Shown one piece after another: positions 15,629 to 23,380 of a stretch of DNA of 36,983 bases. Source of the DNA: Burkholderiaceae bacterium (lineage in GTDB: Bacteria > Pseudomonadota > Gammaproteobacteria > Burkholderiales > WYBJ01); the NCBI GenBank assembly GCA_011525945.1, contig WYBJ01000289.1, forward strand, positions 1 through 36,983, given 5' to 3'. The notes beneath the pieces are model-generated. The model did not search any database. It saw nothing but the letters and a program-made list of their open reading frames with translations, and was not told where the DNA came from. The translations under genes were made by a program, and so were the position numbers. Position 1 is the stretch's first letter. Each line of letters opens with the position of its first letter.

Positions 15629-17035
15629 ATGCAACAAGTTGAGCGTGGGGCAGGAGCGACAGGGACGCTGGCTCGATTCGTCACCGAAACCCGCTACGAC
15701 ACCCTGCCGGCCGAAGTGGTCGCGGCAGCAAAGATCGGCATATTGGACGGCATCGCCAACATGCTCGCAGGCGCGACGCAACCGCTGGCGGCCATCATAG
15801 GCGATTACCTGAAGCAGCTTGGCGGCAACCCGCAGTGCGCTGTGGTCGGCCAGGATTTCCGCACCAATGCTCCCTGCGCGGCGTTCGCCAACGGAATTTT
15901 CCTGCACTGTCTCGATTACGAGATTCAAGGCCAGCCCGTTGCCCATGGGACCTCGAACGTGTTGCCTGCCGCGCTGGCTCTGGGGGAAATGTCCGCTGCG
16001 TCCGGCGCCCGGCTGATTGAAGCCTATGTCATCGGATGGGAGATTCACGCGCGCCTGCGCAGAGCCTCGATCCATTGCGATACGCGCGGCTATCACCCGC
16101 CCGGCCTGCTCGGCCCGCTGGCCGGCGCTGCGGCGAGCGCCAAGATGCTGGGACTGGATGCGAGCGGGGTGCGGATGGCGTTGGGAATCGCGGCTTCGCA
16201 TACGGGTGGGCTTTCGGCGAACACCGGAACCATGGTCAAGTCGACCCATCCCGGTGCCGCGGCGCGCCAGGGCGTCGAATCGGCGTTGCTCGCGCAAGCA
16301 GGGTTCATCAGCCGCGACGGCATCCTGGAAGTCAGGCGAGGTTTCGTCGAAACGCTGCTCGGCGCCGGGTTCGACTGGGATGAGCTCACCCGCGATCTGG
16401 GTACGAGGTTTGCACTGGTCGATCCCGGGTTCAATATCAAGCGCTATCCGGCTCAAGTCTTCATGCAGTGGGTGATCGAAGCGGCGCTTACTTTGCGGCT
16501 GCGGCACGAGTTTCGTCCGCAGGACATTACCTATCTGGAGCTGGAGGTTCCGGGAAGCCATGAGCGATCAGGCCACGAAGGCGCGGCCACGAGCGGCCTC
16601 GATGGCAAGTTCGATTTCGCCTATTGCGGCGCGGTGGCGATTGCCGAGGGGCGAGTCGATATCGACTCGTTCAGCGACGCCACGCGCTTCTCGCCAAGCG
16701 TGGAATCGGTCCTGAAGAAAGTCCGCATCAAGCGCAATCCCGACATTCCGAGAAATCCGCCCGACACCTGGGCTGTGGCCAGAGTCGGGCTGCCGGACGG
16801 ACGCGTGCTGAGCGAAACATGCCGTCATTACAGAGGCTCCATTGCCAATCCGATGGATCGCGAGGAGCGGCTCGCCAAGCTCCGAGACTGCGCCAAGCGC
16901 AGTCTCGACGCCGCCGACATCGAGCGCGTCATCGGCATGGCCGAGGCGCTGGAGTCCCTGCCCGATCTGCGAGCGCTGATGCTCGTTCTGGGACATCGGT
17001 CGGTCAAGCAGAACGCCCAGGCGCCGATGCGTTGA
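15629..17035 (+). CDS. MmgE/PrpD family protein (first copy)
   Basis: The 468-residue protein matches the MmgE/PrpD family, whose known members are 2-methylcitrate dehydratase PrpD, immune-responsive cis-aconitate decarboxylase, and putative hydratases or dehydratases of small tricarboxylic or dicarboxylic acids. Visible blocks are KIGILDGIANMLAG (38-51), CAAFANGIFLHCLDYE, VAHGTSNVLPAALALGEM, IEAYVIGWEIHARL, HPPGLLGPLAGAAASAKMLG and GGLSANTGTMVKSTHPGAAA, with the conserved HPG. The length is normal and the start has GAGG about ten bases upstream. A TAGAAT box lies at 15569-15574. It stands apart from any methylcitrate-cycle genes (prpB, prpC, acnD), so a different substrate is likely. A second, diverged copy is found at 23381. 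Confidence 0.9.
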   Translation: MQQVERGAGATGTLARFVTETRYDTLPAEVVAAAKIGILDGIANMLAGATQPLAAIIGDYLKQLGGNPQCAVVGQDFRTNAPCAAFANGIFLHCLDYEIQGQPVAHGTSNVLPAALALGEMSAASGARLIEAYVIGWEIHARLRRASIHCDTRGYHPPGLLGPLAGAAASAKMLGLDASGVRMALGIAASHTGGLSANTGTMVKSTHPGAAARQGVESALLAQAGFISRDGILEVRRGFVETLLGAGFDWDELTRDLGTRFALVDPGFNIKRYPAQVFMQWVIEAALTLRLRHEFRPQDITYLELEVPGSHERSGHEGAATSGLDGKFDFAYCGAVAIAEGRVDIDSFSDATRFSPSVESVLKKVRIKRNPDIPRNPPDTWAVARVGLPDGRVLSETCRHYRGSIANPMDREERLAKLRDCAKRSLDAADIERVIGMAEALESLPDLRALMLVLGHRSVKQNAQAPMR

Positions 17036-17073
17036 CGCCACGGCGCCGCGCGGCAGGCGGCTGTCAAAGTAGC

Positions 17074-17096
17074 GGGTCAGGGAAGGCCGCTGACCC
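17074..17096. terminator. Hairpin between convergent genes (possible terminator)
   Basis: A perfect 7-bp inverted repeat (GGGTCAG at 17074-17080 and CTGACCC at 17090-17096) encloses nine bases. It lies between the ends of the MmgE/PrpD gene and the converging YCII gene. There is no T-run on either side, so intrinsic termination is uncertain. Confidence 0.35.
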
Positions 17097-17124
17097 CCCA
17101 GCAAACGCCGTGGCAGGCTCCGTC

Positions 17125-17502
17125 TCATTGGGTAATTGCAAAATCCTCCGCCGAGAAGACCTGCCGGATTTCAATCACGTCGCCGCCTTCGGCAGGGCAT
17201 TTCTGCATCAATCGAACGAGTTGTTCCTTGGAGTCGGCTTCGACCAACCAGTACCCGCCCAGAACTTCCTTCACTTCCACGAAAGGACCATCGGTGACGC
17301 TGGTCTTGCCTTTGCTGAAAGAAACGCGGGCGCCCTTGCTCAGGGGATGGAGCCCGTTCAAGGACAGCAGCTCTACCTGCTTCGATAGTTCTTCATTGAA
17401 TCGTCCCATCTCCTGAACTTTATCCGGGCCGGGGACGAAGTTCTCGTCCAGCTTCCTGTCGTCGCGATATACCGCGGGTATCATCATGATCATGAATTGC
17501 AT
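17125..17502 (-). CDS. YCII/DGPF-domain protein
   Basis: The 125-residue protein is a single ferredoxin-like domain of the YCII-related type. The marker TDGPFVEVKEVLGGYWLVEA, containing the DGPF block and the GGYWLVEA strand, is near residues 68-87, and the N-terminus MQFMIMMIPAV is the usual first strand. Members of this family are small soluble proteins, sometimes fused to or encoded beside ECF sigma factors, but none is seen here. Catalysis has been proposed for relatives such as chloromuconolactone dehalogenase-type proteins, which fits loosely with the surrounding catabolic genes. The ATG at 17502 has an excellent AAAGGAGGG Shine-Dalgarno; longer versions from 17568 would ignore it. Divergent from the next gene. 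Confidence 0.85.
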   Translation of the reverse strand: MQFMIMMIPAVYRDDRKLDENFVPGPDKVQEMGRFNEELSKQVELLSLNGLHPLSKGARVSFSKGKTSVTDGPFVEVKEVLGGYWLVEADSKEQLVRLMQKCPAEGGDVIEIRQVFSAEDFAITQ

Positions 17503-17686
17503 CTCGGCCCTCCTTTGTATTCGGTTGTGCTGCACCTTTAGTCGAACAGGCAGCGCATGAATCGACAAGCCCGTTCTCCTCGAGTGCGCTTGCGCCCCGA
17601 GGAGATCGCGCGCGCATCGGGAGCGCGGGATGATGTACTACGATGCGCGCGTTCGCGAACGAAATCGCTGCACCATCCGGGGGGTG

Positions 17687-18373
17687 ATGATGGACCGGGG
17701 AATCTGGGCAATCTGGTACGAGGTCGCCGACGAAGACCGAACCGAGTACCTGGCGTGGTTTCACGGCAGGCACATCCCGGAGAAGCTGTCACGCCCGGGC
17801 TACCTGTGGGCCGCGCACTACGAGCTCGGACACGGCGGCGCGGGCAGGGGCTATCTGGCAATGTTTGGCGGCGAATCGGCCCATACGTTTCTCAATCCCA
17901 GTCCGAGCCAACTTGCCCAAAGACAGAGCGCGCACACGAGGCGCCTGCTGGGAATGCGCCGAGACGCGGCTGCGTGCATCTTCGCAGAAGAGGCCCGAAT
18001 CGACGGGCCTGATGCAGCACAACGTGCGGCCGGGAGCACACCGGGGCCCGTAGTGCAGATCGGGAACTACAACGCAGCGAGCCCGCTGGTCGAAGACGAC
18101 CTCGGCGCATGGTACGCGCAGCAACGGCTACCGCTGCTGGCGGCGTTGCCGGGTTGCATCGGCGCGCGCAAGCTCCTCGCAACGGTCGGCGGCTACAAGC
18201 ACGCAATCCTGCACGAGTTCACGTCGCTCGCTCTGCGCGAGCGGCACTTCGGACCCCACGAGGCGCAAGCGCACGATCCGAGCACCTGGATGGGCAGGGT
18301 CAGGCCACTGCTCGCGCATGCGCCGTACTCTCCTGCGGTGGGCGCCAGGATTTGGCCGCCATCGGGGGCTTGA
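17687..18373 (+). CDS. Two-repeat EthD/Dabb-like ferredoxin-fold protein
   Basis: The 228-residue protein appears to contain two dimeric-alpha/beta-barrel-type domains. The first begins GIWAIWYEVADEDRTEYLAW and continues with FHGRHIPEKLSRPGYLWAAHYE, the WY-x-x-HIPE pattern common in EthD- and DUF4286-like small enzymes. The second runs from about 120 (VVQIGNYNA) with AWYAQQRLPLLAALPGCIGA, where the His of the first repeat is absent. The domain family includes small monooxygenase- or hydrolase-like proteins acting on aromatic or quinoid compounds, but no catalytic assignment is safe. The ATG at 17687 (or 17690) follows a GGGGGTG stretch. The stop codon directly abuts the next ATG (TGA-ATG), so the two genes are almost certainly cotranscribed and translationally coupled. 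Confidence 0.72.
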   Translation: MMDRGIWAIWYEVADEDRTEYLAWFHGRHIPEKLSRPGYLWAAHYELGHGGAGRGYLAMFGGESAHTFLNPSPSQLAQRQSAHTRRLLGMRRDAAACIFAEEARIDGPDAAQRAAGSTPGPVVQIGNYNAASPLVEDDLGAWYAQQRLPLLAALPGCIGARKLLATVGGYKHAILHEFTSLALRERHFGPHEAQAHDPSTWMGRVRPLLAHAPYSPAVGARIWPPSGA

Positions 18374-19138
18374 ATGGCGCGCCAGCTCGAAAACGCAACC
18401 GCATCCACCCGCATCGGCCTGCTCGTGCCGTCGAGCAACGCCGTCATGGAAGTCGAGTTCTACCGCTCGCTACCCATCGACATCACGGTACATACCAGTC
18501 ATATCTACCGCGCGAGCGCGGCCGTCGATGCGCAGGCGATGGTAGAAACCGGCAGGAATGCGGCGCAAACCGCGTTATCGCTGGGCCAGGCGCAACTCGC
18601 GCTCATCGTCTACGGCCACACCGCGTCGAGCTACATCAACGGTCCCGCGGGTGACGCCGATATCGCCCGCATGGTCGGGGAAGCCATCGGTGTGGCTGCG
18701 ATGACGACAGCGAGTGCCGTCGTGCGATGCCTGCGCTCGGTCGGCGCAACACGAGTTTGGCTCGCGGCGCCCTACCCCGAGGGGCCGACTCGGTCCGCCG
18801 CCGATTTCCTCACCGCGCATGGCTTCGAGGTCCTCTCGATCGAGTGGCTGGGCATTGCACATGGACCCGACCTCAAGCACGTCCCGCTGCAGGCGACATA
18901 CGAACTGGGGTTGCGCGCAGCGGCAAAGGGCGTGGCTGATGTGCTTTTCATGAGCGGCACGGGCGTACACACAATTGGTGTCGTGGGTGAGCTCGAACAA
19001 TCCCTCGGAAAACCGGTTATCACCGCGAATCTGGCCGCGCTGTGGGGCGCGCTCGACCGGCTCGGCCGCGCCGACCGGTTCCGTTTCGGCGCGAGCCGCC
19101 TGCTGGAATGGCAGCAAGCCCATGGCGCGGCACCCTGA
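18374..19138 (+). CDS. Maleate isomerase / Asp-Glu racemase superfamily protein lacking the usual cysteines
   Basis: The 254-residue protein has the maleate cis-trans isomerase/arylmalonate decarboxylase pattern: RIGLLVPSSNAVMEVEFYRS (13-32), ALIVYGHTASSYINGPAGD (76-94) and DVLFMSGTGVHTIGVVGELE (189-208) with LGKPVITAN after it. In the cysteine-dependent members, a catalytic Cys follows YG in the first block and follows the Ser of the second block. Here these positions are His82 and Gly195, and the only Cys (119) lies elsewhere. The fold is probably conserved while the chemistry may differ. It starts directly after the EthD-like gene stop. It could act as an isomerase with other residues, as a binding protein, or be degenerate; the smooth reading frame and intact length argue against decay. 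Confidence 0.82.
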   Translation: MARQLENATASTRIGLLVPSSNAVMEVEFYRSLPIDITVHTSHIYRASAAVDAQAMVETGRNAAQTALSLGQAQLALIVYGHTASSYINGPAGDADIARMVGEAIGVAAMTTASAVVRCLRSVGATRVWLAAPYPEGPTRSAADFLTAHGFEVLSIEWLGIAHGPDLKHVPLQATYELGLRAAAKGVADVLFMSGTGVHTIGVVGELEQSLGKPVITANLAALWGALDRLGRADRFRFGASRLLEWQQAHGAAP

Positions 19139-19243
19139 GCGCGGTGTTGCTCGCTCGACACCACGCGGCGACGTGTCAAGCTCACCGAGAGCTTTCTGGG
19201 TAAACGCGATCCGGCTCACGCCGGTTTCGGACGATTGCGCTTG

Positions 19244-19262
19244 CCGGCCGTGCAGCGGCCGG
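19244..19262. terminator. Hairpin between convergent genes (possible terminator)
   Basis: CCGGCCG (19244-19250) and CGGCCGG (19256-19262) form a perfect 7-bp stem with a 5-base loop, between the ends of the maleate-isomerase-like gene and the converging dioxygenase gene. No T-run follows, so function is uncertain. Confidence 0.35.
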
Positions 19263-19281
19263 GCATCTTGATCCTGACCGC

Positions 19282-19653
19282 TTATGCCCGCAGGGAAGCC
19301 GGCAACAGCTCCTGGGGCAAGACCGCGCTCAGGCGCTCCAGCCTCAACGCCACCGGGGAGCCAAGCCAAACCGCATACTTGGTGTGGTCGTCGTAGTTGC
19401 TTTCCGTTAACGGGTGGACGAGAACGTCGAGCCCTGCGCGGTTCAACATCAACCAGGGCACGACCTTCTGGAACTCCGGCAACTCGAAAATGACGTTGAA
19501 CTGCGGTACGGGGTGGGGGCCACGCGGCTCGTCGGCGAAGTACCCGGGCTCGACGGCGAACATGCCGACAAGCGTGTCGCGCAGCCGCTCGGCAACCGGT
19601 CGGGTGGCAGGATTGAAGTAGACGTGAGCGTGATAGCCTTTGACCTCGGTCAT
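19282..19653 (-). CDS. DOPA 4,5-dioxygenase family protein
   Basis: The 123-residue protein fits the DOPA 4,5-dioxygenase family, a small ferredoxin-fold iron extradiol dioxygenase type that opens catechol rings next to the hydroxyls. Key features are YHAHVYF (7-13, with two His), RGPHPVPQFNVIF, and VLVHPLTESNYDDHTKYAVW, where the conserved His and Asp-His segment is expected for metal binding. Length and order match small bacterial members. The ATG at 19653 has a perfect AGGAGG in good position. The stop faces the maleate-isomerase-like gene. Together with the lactonase and hydrolases nearby, it suggests aromatic ring cleavage, but no natural substrate can be read from the sequence. Confidence 0.85.
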   Translation of the reverse strand: MTEVKGYHAHVYFNPATRPVAERLRDTLVGMFAVEPGYFADEPRGPHPVPQFNVIFELPEFQKVVPWLMLNRAGLDVLVHPLTESNYDDHTKYAVWLGSPVALRLERLSAVLPQELLPASLRA

Positions 19654-19730
19654 CGTGTGCCTCCTCATCCGATAGCGTGCCGGGGCCGCTTTGATTCTTG
19701 CGCGCGCTCTGGCAGCGCCCCTTCAGCCAC

Positions 19731-19841
19731 TCATTGAACGAGATGCGCGGCAACCGCATCCTCGTTCCACTCGAGCCCGGTTCCGGGAACATCCGGGATG
19801 TGCAGCGAACTGCCACGTATGACAATGTGATCGAAGGTACG
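19731..19841 (-). pseudogene. C-terminal relic of a mandelate racemase/muconate lactonizing enzyme
   Basis: The minus frame between stops at 19731 and about 19842 reads DHIVIRGSSLHIPDVPGTGL then EWNEDAVAAHLVQ. This is the typical end of an enolase-superfamily MR/MLE protein (I-x-x-G-x-LHIPDGPGLGIEWDEDAVARY). Only the final 36 codons remain. An in-frame TAG precedes them, and no start or upstream domain is found. A complete member would be about 370 residues, so more than nine tenths have been lost. The remnant is upstream of the lactonase gene in a 368-base stretch otherwise without genes. Confidence 0.72.
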
Positions 19842-20021
19842 CTACCCGGGCACACCCCTCGCGTCAAGAAGTGTCCGACCGGCGCGAGCGCCGTACATCC
19901 CCGCCCGACCCAGCCGTGCGGTGCTTCCCGGGCCCTGATCCGTAGGGTCTAAACTGTCGGCACCGAAACGCTCCCGGGATGCGAGCGTTCGCCTGCCGTC
20001 ATCCAGCCTTGCGAGGGGAAT

Positions 20022-21200
20022 ATGACCGATCGAACCGTGCTCTACCAAAGCGTGGGCGCAGTGCTCGCGCATTTCGACGTCGACATCGAAGCGGCGACGC
20101 TTACGCGACGCACATCCATTACCCTGCCTTCCAACGTCCAGTACGTGTGGCCGCATCCGTCGAGGAAATTCGTCTACGTATCCACGAGCGACGCGGCTTC
20201 GGGCAACACGCCGGTTCCAGGTGTGATGCATCGGATTTGTGCACTGCGTGTGGCAAGCGACGGATCGCTCGCGCTGCACGGCGAGCCGCAGCCGCTGCCC
20301 TCGCGGCCCATTCACCACTGCGTGAATCCCGCGGGCACGCACGTATTGTGCGCCTTCAACAACCCGAGCAACGTCACCGTACATCCCATCAACACCGATG
20401 GCACGCTCGGGCCGCGCGTGGAGCAGAAAACCAAGGTCGATGTCGGCGTGTACGCGCATCAGGTGGTCGTCGCGCCGTCGAATCGCATCGTGATCTTCCC
20501 GGCGCGCGGCAACGACGCCAAGGAAGGAAAGCCGGAGGATCCGGGCGCAATCAAGGTATTCGGCTTCGACGATGGGCAGCTCACCGACGCGCAGAACATC
20601 ATCGGCGGTCGCAACGGATTCGATTACCGCCCGCGACACGTCGATTTCCATCCGACCAGGCCGTGGATGTACGCCAACATCGAGAGCCAGAACGAGCTTC
20701 ACATGCACCGGCTCAACGCCACGGGCGACAGGCTGGAGGCGAAACCAGCGTTCACCATGACCACGCTCTCGGGCGTTCGCGACCCGGGCTTGCGTCAGAC
20801 GACCAGCGCGATTCACGTTCATCCGAGCGGGCACTTCGTGTATGCGGCGAACCGCGCCGACAGTACCGTGGAGTGCGACGGCAAGAGGGTTTTCGCCGGC
20901 GGCGAGAACAGCATCGCCGTTTTCGCCATCGATCAGGCGAGCGGCGAGCCGCGGCGCATTCAAAACGTCGACCCGCTCACGCACCATGTGCGCACGTTCG
21001 GCATCGATCCGAGCGGGCGATTGCTCGTGGCCGCTAGCATTCGTGATATGTGGACGCACTACGGTGGGGAGACGCGACTCGCTCCGGCGGGGCTCAGTGT
21101 GTTTCGCATCGGCGCCGACGGCAGGCTCGAGCTGGTGCGCAAGTACGACGTCGAACTGAACGGCAAGCTGCAATGGTGGGCCGGGATGATGGGGCTCTGA
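20022..21200 (+). CDS. Beta-propeller lactonase (6-phosphogluconolactonase-like, PF10282 type)
   Basis: The 392-residue protein has the seven-bladed beta-propeller pattern of the cytosolic lactonase family. Repeated blade motifs such as HPSRKFVYVSTSD, NPAGTHVLCAFN, HPTRPWMYANIESQNELHMH, HPSGHFVYAANRADSTVECD and DPSGRLLVAASIRD alternate through the protein. Family members hydrolyse lactones, including 6-phosphogluconolactone, muconolactone-like and carboxymuconolactone relatives; the specific lactone is unknown. There is no signal peptide. The start is preceded by GAGGGG at short distance. It could act on a lactone made by the MR/MLE-type chemistry whose relic precedes it, but that is inference. 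It ends 110 bases before the acyl-CoA dehydrogenase gene on the same strand. Confidence 0.87.
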   Translation: MTDRTVLYQSVGAVLAHFDVDIEAATLTRRTSITLPSNVQYVWPHPSRKFVYVSTSDAASGNTPVPGVMHRICALRVASDGSLALHGEPQPLPSRPIHHCVNPAGTHVLCAFNNPSNVTVHPINTDGTLGPRVEQKTKVDVGVYAHQVVVAPSNRIVIFPARGNDAKEGKPEDPGAIKVFGFDDGQLTDAQNIIGGRNGFDYRPRHVDFHPTRPWMYANIESQNELHMHRLNATGDRLEAKPAFTMTTLSGVRDPGLRQTTSAIHVHPSGHFVYAANRADSTVECDGKRVFAGGENSIAVFAIDQASGEPRRIQNVDPLTHHVRTFGIDPSGRLLVAASIRDMWTHYGGETRLAPAGLSVFRIGADGRLELVRKYDVELNGKLQWWAGMMGL

Positions 21201-21310
21201 GCTTCGGTGCGGGCGCACCGCGCCGCGCCGTCCTGTTGCCTTTGAATGGCGTACGCTGATGGAGTAACCTCGCATCAACTCGGATCGGAGAGTCCCGAAA
21301 AGGAGAAGCC

Positions 21311-22546
21311 ATGGACTTTGCGTACACGCCGGAGCAGGAAGCGCTGCGGCGCGACGTTCGTCGATTCATCAAGGACAATGTCACCGCCGATGTCGTCGAC
21401 GAAATCGAGCGCATGGATCATCCCCAGGGCGGTGGACCGCTGGTGGACGCGCTGTTCAAGAAGATCCACGCCCGGGGCTGGCTCGGAATCGCGTATCCGA
21501 AGGAGTACGGCGGACAGGGCGGCGATCGCATCAGCCAGTACATCGTCGAGGAGGAGTTCGTCAGGGTCGGCGTTCCCGTGGGGCTGGGCGGCAGCGGTGC
21601 GCCGGCGATCATGGCGGCCGGCACGGAGGAACAGAAGCGCCATTTCATTCCCAAGTTGATCAGCCGTGAATTCTCTCTGGCCCTGGGCTTCACCGAACCC
21701 TCGGGCGGAGCGGATCTCGCGAGCCTGCGCTGCAGCGCGGTGCGCGACGGCGACCACTACGTGATCAACGGGCAGAAGATGTACACCTCGACCGCGCACG
21801 CGTCGACGCACATCTATCTCATGGCGCGCACCGATCGCAACGCGCCCAAGCACGAGGGTATTTCGATTTTCATCTTCCCGATGGATACCCCGGGCATCAC
21901 GGTGCGCCCGCTGTGGACGATCCAGAACAATCCCAAGGCGCCGCCGGGCACGACCTACGGGCATGGGCGCACCAACGAAACCTTCTTCGACGACGTGCGC
22001 GTACACAAGTCCTGCCTGCTCGGTGAGGAGAACAAGGGCTGGCGCGTCGGCTCGATGGGATTGAACCTCGACCGCGTCGGCGCTTCGCGCTATCTCATCT
22101 CCGTGCGTCGCGACGAGGATATCGTCAACTGGGTCAAGACCGAGAGCTTCGACGGCTTCAGCCCGGGCAACGATCCGGCCATCCGCGACAAGATCGCCGA
22201 GATGTGGATCGAAGCCAATGTCTGCCGGCTGATGACGATGCGCAGCATGTCGATCGTCGAGCACGGCGGAAAATTCACCTATGAAGGATCCGCCGAGAAG
22301 GTATGGGCTCCGGAGCACGGCGTGCGCACCACCGAGGCCATCACGCAGATGCTCGGGCCGTATGCGCAGTTGTTGAACGGCTCTGCACACGCCATCCGCA
22401 ACGGTCTATTCGCGCACAACGTGATGGGATCGTTCCAGTCCGGGATCAATCACGGCAGCGTGCAGGTGATGCGCGACCAGGTGGCGCGGCGCGGTCTAGG
22501 TCTGCCGTCATCGCGCGGTTCGAAAAAAGCGACGAAGGCCGAATGA
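21311..22546 (+). CDS. Acyl-CoA dehydrogenase (stand-alone, 411 residues)
   Basis: This FAD enzyme introduces a 2,3-double bond into an acyl-CoA. The N-terminal helical domain starts MDFAYTPEQEALRRDVRRFI, the middle beta-domain has FTEPSGGADLASLRC with YVINGQKMYTSTAHASTHIY, and the C-terminal helical domain runs through LMTMRSMSIV to QMLGPYAQLL. The pattern is closest to the FadE-type dehydrogenases used in steroid, cyclic or branched acid degradation. The catalytic base cannot be placed with certainty by eye. An AAAAGGAGAAG Shine-Dalgarno precedes the ATG. It is followed by an alpha/beta hydrolase 22 bases downstream and MmgE/PrpD next, so these three probably form an operon. Confidence 0.93.
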   Translation: MDFAYTPEQEALRRDVRRFIKDNVTADVVDEIERMDHPQGGGPLVDALFKKIHARGWLGIAYPKEYGGQGGDRISQYIVEEEFVRVGVPVGLGGSGAPAIMAAGTEEQKRHFIPKLISREFSLALGFTEPSGGADLASLRCSAVRDGDHYVINGQKMYTSTAHASTHIYLMARTDRNAPKHEGISIFIFPMDTPGITVRPLWTIQNNPKAPPGTTYGHGRTNETFFDDVRVHKSCLLGEENKGWRVGSMGLNLDRVGASRYLISVRRDEDIVNWVKTESFDGFSPGNDPAIRDKIAEMWIEANVCRLMTMRSMSIVEHGGKFTYEGSAEKVWAPEHGVRTTEAITQMLGPYAQLLNGSAHAIRNGLFAHNVMGSFQSGINHGSVQVMRDQVARRGLGLPSSRGSKKATKAE

Positions 22547-22568
22547 GAGGAATAAGGAAGGAGCTGGC

Positions 22569-23321
22569 ATGCCGTTCTACCAGAAAGGCGAGGTCCGAAT
22601 TGCCTACGAGGAAGCCGGGACGGGGTTTCCGTTGCTCGTCATCTCCGGCGGCGGGCTGAATTCCACCATCGAGTGGACCAAGAAGAGTGCGCCGTTCAAC
22701 GCGATGGAGGAATTCAAGGATGAATATCGCTGCATCCTGACGGACCTGCGCAACGCGCATGGCGGGCGGTCGACGGGCCCGCTCGAAGTCGACCGCCCGT
22801 GGGACTCCTACGGCGACGACCTTCTCGGCTTGATGGACCACCTCGGTATCCAGCGCTTTCTGGCGCTGGGCTACTGCATCGGCGCGCCGTACATCTGGAA
22901 CCTCGTCAAGCGCGCACCGCAGCGCGTGGTCGCGGCCGTCCCGGCGCAGCCCGTCGGCTGGAACAAGGACCACCCGACCTACATGCGCGAGCTCAGCATG
23001 AAGAGCTGGGCGCCCGAACTGATGAAGCGCAATCCGGCGATCACGCCGGACATGATCGAGAAGTTCCTGGTCCGAATGTTCCCCAATCCAGACTTCTTCT
23101 TCACCGTGGATCGCAAGTTCGTGCAGAACTGCCAGACGCCGATGCTCGTCCTGCTCGACAACACCCCGGGGCACCCGTACGACGTGGGCTGGAAAATGGC
23201 GATGCTGGCGCCGAAATCCGAGCTCGCCCACTTCCCATGGAAGGATCCCAAGGAGTTGATCCCCATCGCGGTGCGCCAGATCCGCTCGTTTCTGCGCGCG
23301 CACCGGTCGGCTCGGTCGTAA
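22569..23321 (+). CDS. Alpha/beta hydrolase with a cysteine nucleophile
   Basis: The 250-residue protein has the alpha/beta hydrolase order: oxyanion strand LLVISGGGLNS (22-32), LTDLRNAHGGRS (58-69), and the nucleophile elbow LGYCIGAPY (100-108), where Cys103 stands in place of the usual Ser. Cys at this position is known from dienelactone hydrolases and appears normal for a related hydrolase group with the same CIG-AP motif. A probable acid and base are in LLDNTPGHPYD and AHFPWKDP, but their assignment is tentative. It sits between acyl-CoA dehydrogenase and PrpD genes, with a 22-base gap upstream. Lactone, enol ester or thioester hydrolysis are the possibilities; no substrate is assigned. 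Confidence 0.85.
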   Translation: MPFYQKGEVRIAYEEAGTGFPLLVISGGGLNSTIEWTKKSAPFNAMEEFKDEYRCILTDLRNAHGGRSTGPLEVDRPWDSYGDDLLGLMDHLGIQRFLALGYCIGAPYIWNLVKRAPQRVVAAVPAQPVGWNKDHPTYMRELSMKSWAPELMKRNPAITPDMIEKFLVRMFPNPDFFFTVDRKFVQNCQTPMLVLLDNTPGHPYDVGWKMAMLAPKSELAHFPWKDPKELIPIAVRQIRSFLRAHRSARS

Positions 23322-23380
23322 GCTCTGCTCGCGGCGGCCCTCGGCGCACGCCCCGTCGTGATCTTGCAGGAGATGAAATC

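Noticed and set aside
19842..21278. 478-codon minus-strand frame opposite the lactonase gene
   Set aside because: The plus-strand protein shows clear propeller blade repeats; the minus frame shows none and is His/Arg-rich.
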